A stretch of DNA of 64,000 bases from JAXLXE01 sp046328115. GTDB lineage: Bacteria; Chloroflexota; UBA6077; JACCZL01. Location of the stretch: positions 744,001-808,000 of the forward strand of contig JAXLXE010000002.1 of the NCBI GenBank assembly GCA_046328115.1, given 5' to 3'. Of this stretch, positions 40,788-49,876 are shown one piece after another. Under the pieces are notes generated by a model, which worked only from the letters and a program-made list of their open reading frames with translations, ran no database searches and was not told the origin of the DNA. The stretch's first letter is position 1; each line of letters starts with the position of its first letter. Position numbers and translations under genes: made by a program.

Positions 40788-43481
40788 ATGAGCGCCACAG
40801 CAGCGGCTACCGCTCCGCCCCTCAGCAACGGGACCTACACCGCCACCTTCAGCGTCCACGGGATGACCTGCGCATCGTGCGTGCGGCGGGTGGAGCGAGC
40901 GATGGGGAAGGTGGAGGGGGTAACCGAGTCGAGCGTGAATCTGGCTACGGAAAAGGCGCGCGTGTCGTGGTCGGCGCCCGCCACGCTGTCCTCCATCGCG
41001 GCGGCCGTCGAGAAGGCCGGCTACGGCGTGGCCGAGGTGGTGGAGCCACCGCCGATGGTGACGGCGGCTCCCGTGAGCCCCGACGGCGACACGGTGGTTC
41101 TGCCGATCGAGGGCATGACCTGCGCGAGCTGCGTGCGCCGCGTGGAGAAGGCGATCGGACGGGTGGACGGCGTGCAGACCGTGGCCGTGAACCTGGCCAC
41201 AGAGCAAGCCACGGTGCTGGCTCCGGGCGTGCCGCGCGAGGCGCTGGCCGCCGCGGTGGAAAAAGCCGGCTACCGCGTGGGCGACGTGACTGCGGCGGAC
41301 GCAACGTCACTCCCGGCCGTGGGCTCCGCGGAGCGCACACCGGACGGACGGGAGCGGGCGCTGATCGCGGCTCGCAACAAGTCCCTGGCTGGCCTCGCGA
41401 TTGGTCTGGCCATGATGGCCCTGATGTACGCGCCGATCGGTCTGCCGATGGACGTCATCGGCCCGATCCTCCTGATCGCGGCGACGGTGGTGCAGGTCTG
41501 GGTTGGGGGCGCGTTCTACGCGGCCGCGTGGCTGGCGGCGCGGCACGGCGCCACGAATATGAACACGCTGGTGGCGGTGGGTACCAGCGTGGCGTACGGG
41601 TACAGCGCGTTCGTAACGCTCTGGCCGCGGTTGGCGGCCGAGTGGCGGCTACCGGCGCAGCACTACTTTGAGACGAGCGTGATCATCGTGGCGCTGATCA
41701 GCCTGGGCCGCTGGCTGGAGGCGCGCGCGCGACGACGAACGGCGGACGCATTGCAGGCGCTGATGGGCTTGAGCGCTCAAACGGCTCGACGGGTGGAGGA
41801 CGGCCGGGAAGTTGACGTGCCAATCGAGCAGGTCAGGCCGGGTGACCTGCTACGGGTGCGGCCTGGCGAGAAGATACCGGTGGACGCGGAGGTGGTGGAG
41901 GGCACCAGCTACGTGGACGAGAGCATGCTCACAGGCGAGAGCGTGCCCGTGGCGAAGGCAGCCGGCGACGGCCTGATCGGAGCGACGATCAACCAGCACG
42001 GCGGGCTGCTGGTGCGCGCGACGCGGGTGGGGGCGGACACGACGCTGGCGCAGATCGTGCGACTGGTGGAGGAGGCGCAGGGCTCCAAGGTACCGCTTCA
42101 GCGGCTGGCGGACAGTGTGGCCGGAGTATTCGTGCCGGTAGTGCTCGTGCTGGCGGCACTAACGTTCGCGGGTTGGCTCCTGTTTGGCACGGAGCCGCGC
42201 CTCCCGCTGGCCATCCAGACGGCCATCGCGGTGCTGATCATTGCCTGCCCATGCGCGCTGGGGCTAGCCACGCCGGCAGCGCTGATCGCCGGGACCGGCA
42301 AGGCGGCGGAACTGGGCATCCTGATCCGCGACGGCCAGGCACTTGAGCTGGCCAAGCGGATCAACACGGTGGTGCTGGACAAGACTGGCACGCTGACGGT
42401 CGGACACCCAGCGGTGATCGGGCTTGCGCCGGCGCCGGGTCTCGCCGAGCACGACCTGCTGGCCGCGGCCGCGGCGGTGGAGGCGGGCTCGGAACACCCG
42501 ATCGCCTCGGCAATCGTGGCGCTGGCCCGGGAACGTGACGTATCCGCAAGCGCGGCCACCGAATTCACCGCCATACCGGGACGGGGGGCAACGGCGGTTG
42601 TTGACGGCAGAACGGTGACCGTGGGCAACGCCGATCTGGCAGGACCCGACGCGTCCTTGATGGCCGATTCGCTGCCGGCAACTGCTACCCGCGTGTACGT
42701 GACGCGCGACGGAAGCCCGCTTGGCGTCATAGCCGTGGCCGACGCGGTTCGGCCCGAGTCTCGCGAGGCGGTGGCGCAGCTCCAGGCACTGGGCCTGACC
42801 GTGTGGATGTTGACCGGTGATTCGCCGACCACCGCGAATGCCGTGGCGAGCGACCTGGGCATTAGCAACGTGCGTGCCGGGGTGCTGCCGGATCAGAAGG
42901 CGGATCAGGTAGCGGCGCTCCGGCAGGGCGGCCAACTGGTGGCGATGGTCGGGGACGGTATCAACGATGCCCCGGCACTGGCTACGGCGGATCTTGGGGT
43001 GGCGATCGGTACGGGCACGGACGTGGCGATCGCCGCCTCCGACGTGACGTTGATCGGCACGGATCTTCGCAATCTCGTGGCGGCGATCGCGCTCTCGCGG
43101 CGCACGGTGGGCACGATCAAGGCGGGGTTGTTCTGGGCGTTTGCCTACAACGTGCTGCTGATCCCCATCGCGATGGGACTGCTGTACCCGCTGGCCGGGC
43201 TCCTGCTCAGCCCGATGCTGGCCGCCGCGGCCATGGCGATGAGCAGCGTAGCGGTGGTGACGAATGCGCTGCGGCTTCGCGGCTTCCAGCGGCCAAGTAG
43301 TGTTCTGGAAATCCAGCACCCACCGCTGGGCCAGAGGATGGCCGCCTACGGATACCTGGCGGGCATTGGTCTGGTGAGTCTGGGTGTGGGCGCGGCCGCG
43401 CTGTGGCTGGCGCCGCCAGTGGACGGCCGGCACGTCGAGCCTCCCGCCGCCGAACACCCCCAGGGAGGTGAGCACCGGTAA
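40788..43481 (+). CDS. copA: Copper-translocating P-type ATPase (P1B-1)
   Basis: 897 residues. Two N-terminal heavy-metal domains each carry GMTCASC (Cys28/Cys31 and Cys112/Cys115). Eight membrane helices follow, with the transmembrane Cys-Pro-Cys at 487-489, the TGES actuator loop, phospho-acceptor Asp531 in DKTGTLT, the SEHPIA motif that positions ATP, and GDGINDAPAL. Late helices contain YN and MxxSS (YNVLL, MAMSSVAVV), the P1B-1 Cu(I) signature. It exports Cu(I). A His/Glu-rich tail (HVEPPAAEHPQGGEHR) could bind extra metal. Confidence 0.96.
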   Translation: MSATAAATAPPLSNGTYTATFSVHGMTCASCVRRVERAMGKVEGVTESSVNLATEKARVSWSAPATLSSIAAAVEKAGYGVAEVVEPPPMVTAAPVSPDGDTVVLPIEGMTCASCVRRVEKAIGRVDGVQTVAVNLATEQATVLAPGVPREALAAAVEKAGYRVGDVTAADATSLPAVGSAERTPDGRERALIAARNKSLAGLAIGLAMMALMYAPIGLPMDVIGPILLIAATVVQVWVGGAFYAAAWLAARHGATNMNTLVAVGTSVAYGYSAFVTLWPRLAAEWRLPAQHYFETSVIIVALISLGRWLEARARRRTADALQALMGLSAQTARRVEDGREVDVPIEQVRPGDLLRVRPGEKIPVDAEVVEGTSYVDESMLTGESVPVAKAAGDGLIGATINQHGGLLVRATRVGADTTLAQIVRLVEEAQGSKVPLQRLADSVAGVFVPVVLVLAALTFAGWLLFGTEPRLPLAIQTAIAVLIIACPCALGLATPAALIAGTGKAAELGILIRDGQALELAKRINTVVLDKTGTLTVGHPAVIGLAPAPGLAEHDLLAAAAAVEAGSEHPIASAIVALARERDVSASAATEFTAIPGRGATAVVDGRTVTVGNADLAGPDASLMADSLPATATRVYVTRDGSPLGVIAVADAVRPESREAVAQLQALGLTVWMLTGDSPTTANAVASDLGISNVRAGVLPDQKADQVAALRQGGQLVAMVGDGINDAPALATADLGVAIGTGTDVAIAASDVTLIGTDLRNLVAAIALSRRTVGTIKAGLFWAFAYNVLLIPIAMGLLYPLAGLLLSPMLAAAAMAMSSVAVVTNALRLRGFQRPSSVLEIQHPPLGQRMAAYGYLAGIGLVSLGVGAAALWLAPPVDGRHVEPPAAEHPQGGEHR

Positions 43482-43509
43482 TCCCCTGAACGCGCACCGG
43501 CGCCGCGCT

Positions 43510-43527
43510 GGCGGGCCGGGCCCCGCC
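43510..43527 (+). terminator. Possible hairpin between copA and copZ
   Basis: GGCGGG / CCCGCC with a 6-base loop in the 103-bp gap between the pump and chaperone genes. May partly terminate or act as a processing site; no T tract. Confidence 0.35.
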
Positions 43528-43584
43528 GACTAGACGGTCACGTTGCAGTCACGCTCCGGTATGGAGCAGCAGAAGGAGAACCCC

Positions 43585-43800
43585 ATGGCGTCCGCGACTC
43601 TGAGCATCCCGACGATTAGCTGCGGCCACTGCGAGAAGACCATCACCGAAGCGCTCACGCCCATGGCGGGTGTGCGGAGCGTGGCCGTGGACATCGGCGG
43701 GCGCAGCGTGAAGGTGGACTTTGACGACCGCGTGGCCACGGTAGATCGGATGAAGGAGGTCCTCGCGGAAGAGGAGTATCCGGTGGAGGCGGTAAGCTGA
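43585..43800 (+). CDS. copZ: CopZ-like copper chaperone
   Basis: 71 residues from ATG at 43585, where AAGGAG lies 6 bases upstream; an earlier ATG at 43561 has no such site. A single heavy-metal-associated domain of the ferredoxin-like fold (beta-alpha-beta-beta-alpha-beta) with the Cu(I) site ISCGHCEKT (Cys13, Cys16). The usual Met before the first Cys is replaced by Ser. It carries Cu(I) to the N-terminal domains of CopA. It completes the cassette after csoR and copA. Confidence 0.92.
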   Translation: MASATLSIPTISCGHCEKTITEALTPMAGVRSVAVDIGGRSVKVDFDDRVATVDRMKEVLAEEEYPVEAVS

Positions 43801-43815
43801 GACGGAGGGTCTGAC

Positions 43816-44307
43816 GTGTCCGCTACCGATTCGCCGCCCCCGCGTGGCGGCCTGGCGCCCGGTGCGCCGCTTGAATCCGATGAGACGCGAGAGTTTCTCA
43901 ACGGCCCATGGCTGTGCCGGCTGGCTACGCTGGACGCTGACGGCGCGCCCTACATCAATCCCCTGTGGTATGAGTACGATGGTGCGGGCTACCTGATCGT
44001 TGCGCGGGAGCGGGCCGCGTTCGTAGAGCACATCCGCCGCGATCCGCGAGTCTCGCTGTGCATCGACGACCCAGATGGCACGCATCGCCGCGTGAACGTT
44101 CAGGGGCGGGCGGAGATTGTCGAGGGGCCAACGGTGCGTGGCTCGTGGCTGCCAATCGCGGAACGGATGGCACTGCGTTACATGGGGAGCGCCAGCGGCA
44201 ATGCCTACATGCAGAAGACACTGGACTATCCGAGATTCCTGATACGCGTGGTGCCGGAGAAGACGACGACCTGGAGCGGCGGCTGGGCGCGGAAATACAC
44301 GGCGTAG
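43816..44307 (+). CDS. Pyridoxamine-phosphate-oxidase-fold flavoprotein
   Basis: 163 residues with the split-barrel FMN-binding fold. REFLNGPWLCRLATLDADGAPYINPLWY is the typical first strands of the family, followed by VARERAAFVEHIRRDPRVSLCID and VNVQGRAEIVEG. Related proteins reduce F420/FMN-linked substrates or bind haem, so an enzyme role is not assigned. The GTG start lies 15 bases after copZ, so it may be the last gene of the copper transcript. Confidence 0.82.
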   Translation: MSATDSPPPRGGLAPGAPLESDETREFLNGPWLCRLATLDADGAPYINPLWYEYDGAGYLIVARERAAFVEHIRRDPRVSLCIDDPDGTHRRVNVQGRAEIVEGPTVRGSWLPIAERMALRYMGSASGNAYMQKTLDYPRFLIRVVPEKTTTWSGGWARKYTA

Positions 44308-44333
44308 CAGCGGTGTAGTCGCGCCGCGGCGCC

Positions 44334-44363
44334 TTGTGGTGGCCTCACGGCCATCCGTATACT
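44334..44363 (+). promoter_or_regulatory. Promoter of the GT39 gene (TTGTGG-N18-TATACT)
   Basis: -35-like TTGTGG (44334-44339) and TATACT (44358-44363). Transcription would begin near 44370, which excludes any start codon before it. Confidence 0.5.
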
Positions 44364-44374
44364 CCGCGAGGTCA

Positions 44375-44398
44375 GAGGGGACGCATCCGCGTCCCCTC
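44375..44398 (+). promoter_or_regulatory. Perfect 10-bp leader hairpin
   Basis: GAGGGGACGC / GCGTCCCCTC with loop ATCC starts about 5 nt into the predicted transcript. It could protect the 5' end, act as an attenuator, or terminate upstream transcripts from the copper cassette. Confidence 0.6.
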
Positions 44399-44449
44399 AT
44401 GTTATGTTCGGGTCCTCCGCCCGCCGCGGGTAGGCCCGCTTCCCATGTG

Positions 44450-46483
44450 ATGGAAGAACCGCGCGCCACTGTAGCTACGCGACCCTGGCAGCGCGACGCG
44501 CTGGATCTCAGCGCGCCCTCTGCCGTATGGCCAGGACTCGTGGCCATCTCCCGCGAGACCCTGGCGGTAGCTGCCGCGTGTCTTGGCTTGCTGGGGCTCT
44601 ACGTCTGGTCTACGAAGTACTGGCTTGACCTATCCGATGAGGGGTACTTCGTCTACCTGTCCAGCCGCGTGCTGAACGGCGACCTGCCCTACCGCGACTT
44701 CGATACCTACTACACGCCCGGCGTCTTCTACCTGTACTCGGCGACGATGTGGCTGTTTGGCGTGACGGTGATGCCGGTCCGCATCCTTCTGGCCGTGGTC
44801 CGGGTGGCGACCGCCGCGTTGACGTACCGTCTGTGTCGCCGCCTCGTGCCCTGGCCGTACGCCTGGGTACCGTTCCTACTGGTGGCCCTGGTGGAGCCGT
44901 CGCCGGTGTTTCCGGAGCCTCACCCGGCCTGGTTCGGCATGCTGTTCACGCTGCTAACCATGGAGATGCTGGCCCACCACGAATCATCCGGTCGGCGAGT
45001 GTGGATTGTTGCGGCAGGGGCGGCCGCGGGGCTGACATTCGCGTTCAAGCAGAATGTGGGCGCATTCGCGGCACTGGGCGTGGGCGCCTACGTCCTACTG
45101 GGACCCCGTTCCGCGCCCGGCGGTTGGGCAGTGCGCGCGGCCGCGCTGGGCTACAGCCTGCTACTGCCGGTTGCCGCGCTGGTGTTGATCTGGCCGGCGA
45201 TCAATGCACTGGTCTTCGCGGTGTTCGTGATCCCACTAGCGGTGACGGTGGCGCTTGCCGCGCTGGCTCGGCCCCGGACTGGGCGCGGTGCCGTCCTGAG
45301 CGATGGACTGGGATCTGTTCTGGGCGACGGCGTGGTCGCAGCAGCCGCGTTCTTTCTGACGACGCTGGCCTGGCTGGGCCCGCTCGCAACGGCACTGGGG
45401 CTGTCGGCAACTCCCTTTGGTCTGTTCGTGGGGGCCGTCAATCAGAATGGGCTGATCCTGCCGTTGGAGCCGCTGCCTCCGGGTGCCACGCTGGCCGGAC
45501 TCACGGCGACGTGGTTGTGCGTGGTTGTGTGGGCAGTCGGGTGTGCCGGTCGCCGCGGCGGTCCGCGGGCGACCACGGTCCTCGCCTGGGCGGTCTTGAT
45601 CAGCGGCGTCTTGCTGGTCACGCCAGTCCGATACTCGGTCCGCGATCCCATCGTGGAGGACCCGGAGCTGTACCCCTGGCTCACATTCCTTGACTTGACC
45701 TTTGGCACGTCCTACCTCTATCTGCCCGCGATCTCCGCGATGGCAGCATGCGTCTTTGGCGGCATCTCGCTCTGGCGCGGCGCCGTCCCCCCGTTTCTGG
45801 TGAGCTATCTCCTGATGGGCAGCCTGGCCGCGCTGGCGATGTATCCGCGGGTGGACCTGCTGCACGCGATGTTCGCCGGCGTACCGCTGTTTGTGGTTGG
45901 CGCTTACGCGATGTCGCGAGTTGAGCGGCTCCTGGTGGGCGGGCGGGGAGTCGCGATCAGGACCGGCGTGTTTGTGGCGTTGCTGATCTTCCCGGTGGCG
46001 GCGACCTTGCCCCACCTGCACTGGCGAGTGGTGACGGTGCTTTGGCCAGACCCGCGCTCCGCCGTGCAGCCGCCGTATGTGGCCGTTGGGCTGCCGCGGG
46101 CTCCCGTGATCATGCCCCGCAACAGCGCGGACAGCGTTCGCGAGGCCGTGGAATACGTCCAGCGCCGTTCAGACCGTAGCGAGTACTTCTTCGTCTACCC
46201 GGTGGCCCCACTCTTCAATTTCCTGGCGGACCGGCCGAATCCCACCAGGTTCGACCACTTCATCCCCGGCGCGCTTACGCACGAGGATATGGCCGAGGTG
46301 GTGCGCGATCTGGAGCGCCGCAAGCCCCGCTACGTGCTCTGGGACCACAACGGCGCGGAGTACTGGAAGACGTACCCCACGAACGCGCCGATCAGCGACT
46401 ACATCTGGCGATGCTATCGGCAGGTCACGTCGTTTACGCCATACCTGATCCTGGAGCGGATCGGCGCAGACTGCGGCCCCTGA
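44450..46483 (+). CDS. GT39/PMT-like membrane glycosyltransferase
   Basis: 677 residues from ATG at 44450; longer forms would begin before or within the leader hairpin. About eleven membrane helices. LDLSDEGYFVYLSSRVLNGDLPYRDFDTYYTPG (about 62-95) carries the catalytic-type Asp-Glu pair (SDEG) and the family's GxLPYRDF and TPG motifs. The C-terminal 140 residues are soluble (RKPRYVLWDHNGAEYW). It should use a polyprenyl-phosphate sugar as donor outside the membrane. Acceptor unknown. Confidence 0.83.
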   Translation: MEEPRATVATRPWQRDALDLSAPSAVWPGLVAISRETLAVAAACLGLLGLYVWSTKYWLDLSDEGYFVYLSSRVLNGDLPYRDFDTYYTPGVFYLYSATMWLFGVTVMPVRILLAVVRVATAALTYRLCRRLVPWPYAWVPFLLVALVEPSPVFPEPHPAWFGMLFTLLTMEMLAHHESSGRRVWIVAAGAAAGLTFAFKQNVGAFAALGVGAYVLLGPRSAPGGWAVRAAALGYSLLLPVAALVLIWPAINALVFAVFVIPLAVTVALAALARPRTGRGAVLSDGLGSVLGDGVVAAAAFFLTTLAWLGPLATALGLSATPFGLFVGAVNQNGLILPLEPLPPGATLAGLTATWLCVVVWAVGCAGRRGGPRATTVLAWAVLISGVLLVTPVRYSVRDPIVEDPELYPWLTFLDLTFGTSYLYLPAISAMAACVFGGISLWRGAVPPFLVSYLLMGSLAALAMYPRVDLLHAMFAGVPLFVVGAYAMSRVERLLVGGRGVAIRTGVFVALLIFPVAATLPHLHWRVVTVLWPDPRSAVQPPYVAVGLPRAPVIMPRNSADSVREAVEYVQRRSDRSEYFFVYPVAPLFNFLADRPNPTRFDHFIPGALTHEDMAEVVRDLERRKPRYVLWDHNGAEYWKTYPTNAPISDYIWRCYRQVTSFTPYLILERIGADCGP

Positions 46484-46521
46484 GGCGACCGCCGGAGCGT
46501 TCGTGGCCCGGTGGTTTTCGG

Positions 46522-46527
46522 TACACT
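46522..46527 (+). promoter_or_regulatory. -10 box TACACT, 8 nt before the MFS start
   Basis: TACACT ends 8 nt before ATG at 46536, no ribosome site and no -35, consistent with leaderless expression. Confidence 0.5.
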
Positions 46528-46535
46528 CAGGCCCC

Positions 46536-47735
46536 ATGACGGTGACGGCTCACCGCGACGAGGGCGCGCTGACCTCCCCGCCGCGAGTCCTGGTCATGGC
46601 CGCGGCACTACACATCTGCAATGACGCGTTCTTCGCGATCATCTATCCGTTGCTGCCGTTCATCGCCGCGGAGTTTGATCTCTCCTACGCCAGCGTCGGG
46701 CTGCTCAAGACGGCGTTCAGCGCCAGCTCCGGCGTGTTGCAGCTACCGGCTGGCCTGCTGGCGGAGCGGTGGGGCGAGTATGCGCTGCTGGCCTGGGGGA
46801 ATGGCTGGGTTGCAGCCGGGCTGGTGGCGATGGCGGCGGCAGGCTCCTTCGGACTCCTGCTGACCCTCACCGTGGTCGCCGGGCTCGGTGGAAACGTTCA
46901 GCATCCGCTCGCCTCCACGATGGTGGCGCGGGCCTGGGAGGGGAGCCGGCGCGGCACCGCCATAGGCACCCTAAATTTCGCCGGTGATCTGGGCAAGATG
47001 TCCGCTCCGGCGCTGGTGGGCCTGTTCGCACTGACGGTGGGTTGGCGAGGAACGCTGGTGGCCCTGGGGATCTTTGGGATCTTGTTCTCCATTGGCGTGG
47101 CCGTGCTGCGGCCGTGGGTTCGCCCGCCGCCGTTGCCGGCGGAGCGGCGTTCAGACGGATCGGCGCATGCGGATCAAGACGGGCGGATTCCCAGCGCATT
47201 CTGGATGCTCTGCGTGGTTGGGATGCTGGACGGGACAACGCGGACGGCAGCGCTCACGTTCTTGCCGTTTGCGCTGGAGGGCCGCGGCATGGGCACGGCC
47301 GAGATTGGCTTCCTGTTCAGCATCGTGTTCGCCGGCGGCGCCGCGGGCAAGTTCCTGTGCGGACCGCTGGGAGACAGGTTTGGTCCATTCTCCGTTGTGC
47401 TGGTAACGGAGCTGACCACGGCGCTGGCGTTGTGCGGCCTGGTGTGGGGGCCCACCGCGGGTCTGTTGGCCGTGGCGGTGGTCTTTGGCTTTGGTCTGAA
47501 CGGCACCTCGTCCGTGTTGTACGCCGCGGTCGCGCAGCTTGTGCCGTCGGGCAAGCGTGGGCGCGGCTACGGGCTGTACTACACCGTCATCGACGTGGCA
47601 GCCGCCGCGGCGCCGGTGGCGTACGGCGTGGTGGCAGATCGTTATGACCTGGCGGTGACGTTTGGGCTGATGGCGCTGCTGACGTTCGCCGTGGTGCCGC
47701 TGGCGGCACCGATGCGGCGCTACCTGGTAGGCTAG
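46536..47735 (+). CDS. MFS transporter (fosmidomycin-resistance/Fsr-like)
   Basis: 399 residues, twelve membrane helices. The first helix HICNDAFFAIIYPLLPFI resembles the H.xxDxxxxxxxxLLPxL pattern of Fsr-type exporters, and loop 2-3 reads PAGLLAERWGEYALL. The central loop (RPPPLPAERRSDGSAHADQDG) is hydrophilic. The second half repeats the motif with PLGDRFGPFSVVL. Substrate unknown; drug or small-acid efflux is typical. Confidence 0.85.
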   Translation: MTVTAHRDEGALTSPPRVLVMAAALHICNDAFFAIIYPLLPFIAAEFDLSYASVGLLKTAFSASSGVLQLPAGLLAERWGEYALLAWGNGWVAAGLVAMAAAGSFGLLLTLTVVAGLGGNVQHPLASTMVARAWEGSRRGTAIGTLNFAGDLGKMSAPALVGLFALTVGWRGTLVALGIFGILFSIGVAVLRPWVRPPPLPAERRSDGSAHADQDGRIPSAFWMLCVVGMLDGTTRTAALTFLPFALEGRGMGTAEIGFLFSIVFAGGAAGKFLCGPLGDRFGPFSVVLVTELTTALALCGLVWGPTAGLLAVAVVFGFGLNGTSSVLYAAVAQLVPSGKRGRGYGLYYTVIDVAAAAAPVAYGVVADRYDLAVTFGLMALLTFAVVPLAAPMRRYLVG

Positions 47736-48025
47736 TCGAGCAGCGCGACGACCCGCTCAGCAGAGGGTGTCCCTTGAACGGAGCCGGCGATCTCCGGATC
47801 GCGCGCTAACTGCTCGCCCAGGTAGCGGACTACATCAAAGGCCACGCCCTCATGCGGGATCTGACGGCCCTCCGCCAGCCACGTCACGGGCGACCTGACG
47901 GATGACTCATAGGCCTCGCCATCCGTGTGCGGTACCGCCGATCGCGCCGCTGCTGTGCGCCGCGCGGCGCTCGTAGGGTCCCACTCAGGACCGCTCAGCT
48001 CACCTGGGTTGATCCGAAATGACAT
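47732..48025 (-). CDS. Small protein of unknown function (97 aa)
   Basis: 97 residues from ATG at 48025; no signal peptide or membrane helix. The sequence (VTWLAEGRQIPHEGVAFDVVRYLGEQLARDPEIAGS) is balanced in composition, with an amphipathic middle part, and looks coding. Its stop overlaps the end of the converging MFS gene by 4 bases. No family recognised; about 90 bases separate it from the hydrolase stop. Confidence 0.5.
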   Translation of the reverse strand: MSFRINPGELSGPEWDPTSAARRTAAARSAVPHTDGEAYESSVRSPVTWLAEGRQIPHEGVAFDVVRYLGEQLARDPEIAGSVQGTPSAERVVALLD

Positions 48026-48114
48026 GCCTTGCCCGCAAACATCAGAGGAATTCCCCGCCCCCCTGACTCACTAGGCCTAACGGAGCGCGCGACCCAAAAG
48101 TGCCGCGCGTCGCG

Positions 48115-49047
48115 TCAACTCGTCCGCGGCGGACGGACGAGGACTTGCTTGCACGGATCCAGGTTCAGCAACTCCGCGAGCATGTCGAAGTACCAGTGGA
48201 CGCCGCGATCCTGCTCGTCGCCGTAGCCGCCGAGATCGAACCGACGCGGTGGCTCCTGAAACCAGTGGGCGTGGAAGAAAACGGATTTGCCTCTCAGGGA
48301 CGCCGCGGAGCGGATCTGGGCCAGGTGGAACAGCTTCTCACCCGCGGTGAACACGCCGGGGCGGCCCATGTCAAAGGCGAAGCCACCGCACTCTACGTCG
48401 ATCACGGGCTTGCCAACGCCATGCTCGAGCAGGAGCTGCTCACTCAGGCCGGGGTCGTCATGCAGCGCCACGTTGGCATGCCGCGCCACCGGCAACACCA
48501 ACTCCAGTTGTTTGGCGTTGGCACCCACCAGGCGTTCAGGATCGGCATGACGGACGACATCGATGAGATGATTGATCGCGGCGGGATCGCCGAACGGGTA
48601 CACCTGGTGGACTCGATCGTACGCGCTGGCGTGATACTCGTTAGCCACGTTTACGATGACATCTCGGTACGGCAGGAGCCATTTTGCGACTGACTCAACG
48701 GCGCGTTCAACAGCCCGGGCCGTGCGGGGTAGCAGGCGGCGGCCCTGGTAGAAGATGCCGACTACGGTGATCATCTCGCGATCCACCGCGGCGTCCAGCA
48801 GTCGGTGCATGCGGTTCGCATAGGCGGGATCGAGCGAGCCGTCCTCGCGCACGGCATTGGCCGCGCCACTACTGCCACCCTGCAGGAACCAGGTGACGGC
48901 GTTGACGCCGTGGTCGGCGTAATCGTCGAGCGCGTCGATGACGCGCCCGGCGTGTTCATCGTCCTCCAGTGCGTTCGCGAGGCGCACGCCCCAGAGCTTG
49001 GTGGGCTGGCCGTCTTTGAGCAGGTCGAGGCCGTGGGTGGCGAGCAA
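48115..49047 (-). CDS. GH-A clan-like glycoside hydrolase (GH5-like), cytoplasmic
   Basis: 310 residues with a TIM-barrel pattern. DGQPTKLWGVRLANALED at the start resembles the first strand of GH5-type enzymes; VIVNVANEYHA has the acid/base candidate Glu137 (Asn-Glu as in clan A) and PVIDVECGG has a nucleophile candidate Glu219. There is no signal peptide, so it acts inside the cell, presumably on an oligosaccharide brought in by the importer encoded just upstream. TTG start, 4 bases after the permease stop, is fixed mainly by operon spacing. Confidence 0.7.
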   Translation of the reverse strand: MLATHGLDLLKDGQPTKLWGVRLANALEDDEHAGRVIDALDDYADHGVNAVTWFLQGGSSGAANAVREDGSLDPAYANRMHRLLDAAVDREMITVVGIFYQGRRLLPRTARAVERAVESVAKWLLPYRDVIVNVANEYHASAYDRVHQVYPFGDPAAINHLIDVVRHADPERLVGANAKQLELVLPVARHANVALHDDPGLSEQLLLEHGVGKPVIDVECGGFAFDMGRPGVFTAGEKLFHLAQIRSAASLRGKSVFFHAHWFQEPPRRFDLGGYGDEQDRGVHWYFDMLAELLNLDPCKQVLVRPPRTS

Positions 49048-49051
49048 ACCG

Positions 49052-49876
49052 TCAGCCCTTGACAGCCCCGGCCGCCAGGCCCGAGACGACGAAGCGCTGG
49101 GCCAGGAAGTAGAGGATCACTACCGGGAGGGATGAGAGCAGGGCACCGGCCATGATCATGCCCCAGACGTATTGATCGCCCACGATCATGCCGGAGAGCT
49201 TGACCGGGACGGTCTGGAGGTCTGGCTTGTTGATGAATACCAGGGCCAGCAGGAACTCATTCCAGGCACCAGTGAACGTGAAGATGGCCGCGGCGATCAC
49301 TCCGGGCGCGGCGATGGGCAGAAGCACCCGGAGCATGGCGCCAATCCTGGAGCACCCATCGATCATCGCCTGCTCTTCAAGATCTGGGGGGATACCACGG
49401 AAGTAGCCCATCAGGAGCCAGGTGGCGAACGGGATGGAGAAAGACAGGTAGGTGAAGATGAGCGACTGGAGCGTGTTCGCCAGACTCAGGGAGTTGATCA
49501 CGATGAACAGTGGGATATAGATGAGCGAGGTGGGCAGCAGGTACTTGAACAGGATCATCCTGGCCACCCAGACGCGACCGCGAAAACGCAGCCGAACAAC
49601 CGCGAACGCTGCCAGTGCGCTCATAAGGATGGACACCACCGTAGAGGTGCTGGCCACGATGAAGCTGTTGCGGATGTTGGTCAGGAAGCGCTCACCAACG
49701 ATCACCCGCTGAAATTGCACGATGGACGGCTGGCGTGGGTAGTAGCTGAAATCGTCGTAGATCTCCTTGTCCGTCTTGAAGGCGGTGATGACCATGTTGT
49801 AGAGCGGGAGCGCCACGAACAGACCCATGACAACGATGACCAGCGCGGACGGAAGCGCGGCGCCCCTGGCCATCAC
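49052..49876 (-). CDS. ABC transporter permease, MalG/UgpE type (importer 2)
   Basis: 274 residues, six membrane segments. LVIVVMGLFVALPLYNMVITAFKT is helix 1. The EAA loop DLEEQAMIDGCSRIGAMLRV with LPIAAPG contacts the ATPase. C-terminus GLAAGAVKG. The ATG overlaps the preceding permease stop by 4 bases (ATGA). Forms the channel with the next permease. Confidence 0.9.
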   Translation of the reverse strand: MMARGAALPSALVIVVMGLFVALPLYNMVITAFKTDKEIYDDFSYYPRQPSIVQFQRVIVGERFLTNIRNSFIVASTSTVVSILMSALAAFAVVRLRFRGRVWVARMILFKYLLPTSLIYIPLFIVINSLSLANTLQSLIFTYLSFSIPFATWLLMGYFRGIPPDLEEQAMIDGCSRIGAMLRVLLPIAAPGVIAAAIFTFTGAWNEFLLALVFINKPDLQTVPVKLSGMIVGDQYVWGMIMAGALLSSLPVVILYFLAQRFVVSGLAAGAVKG

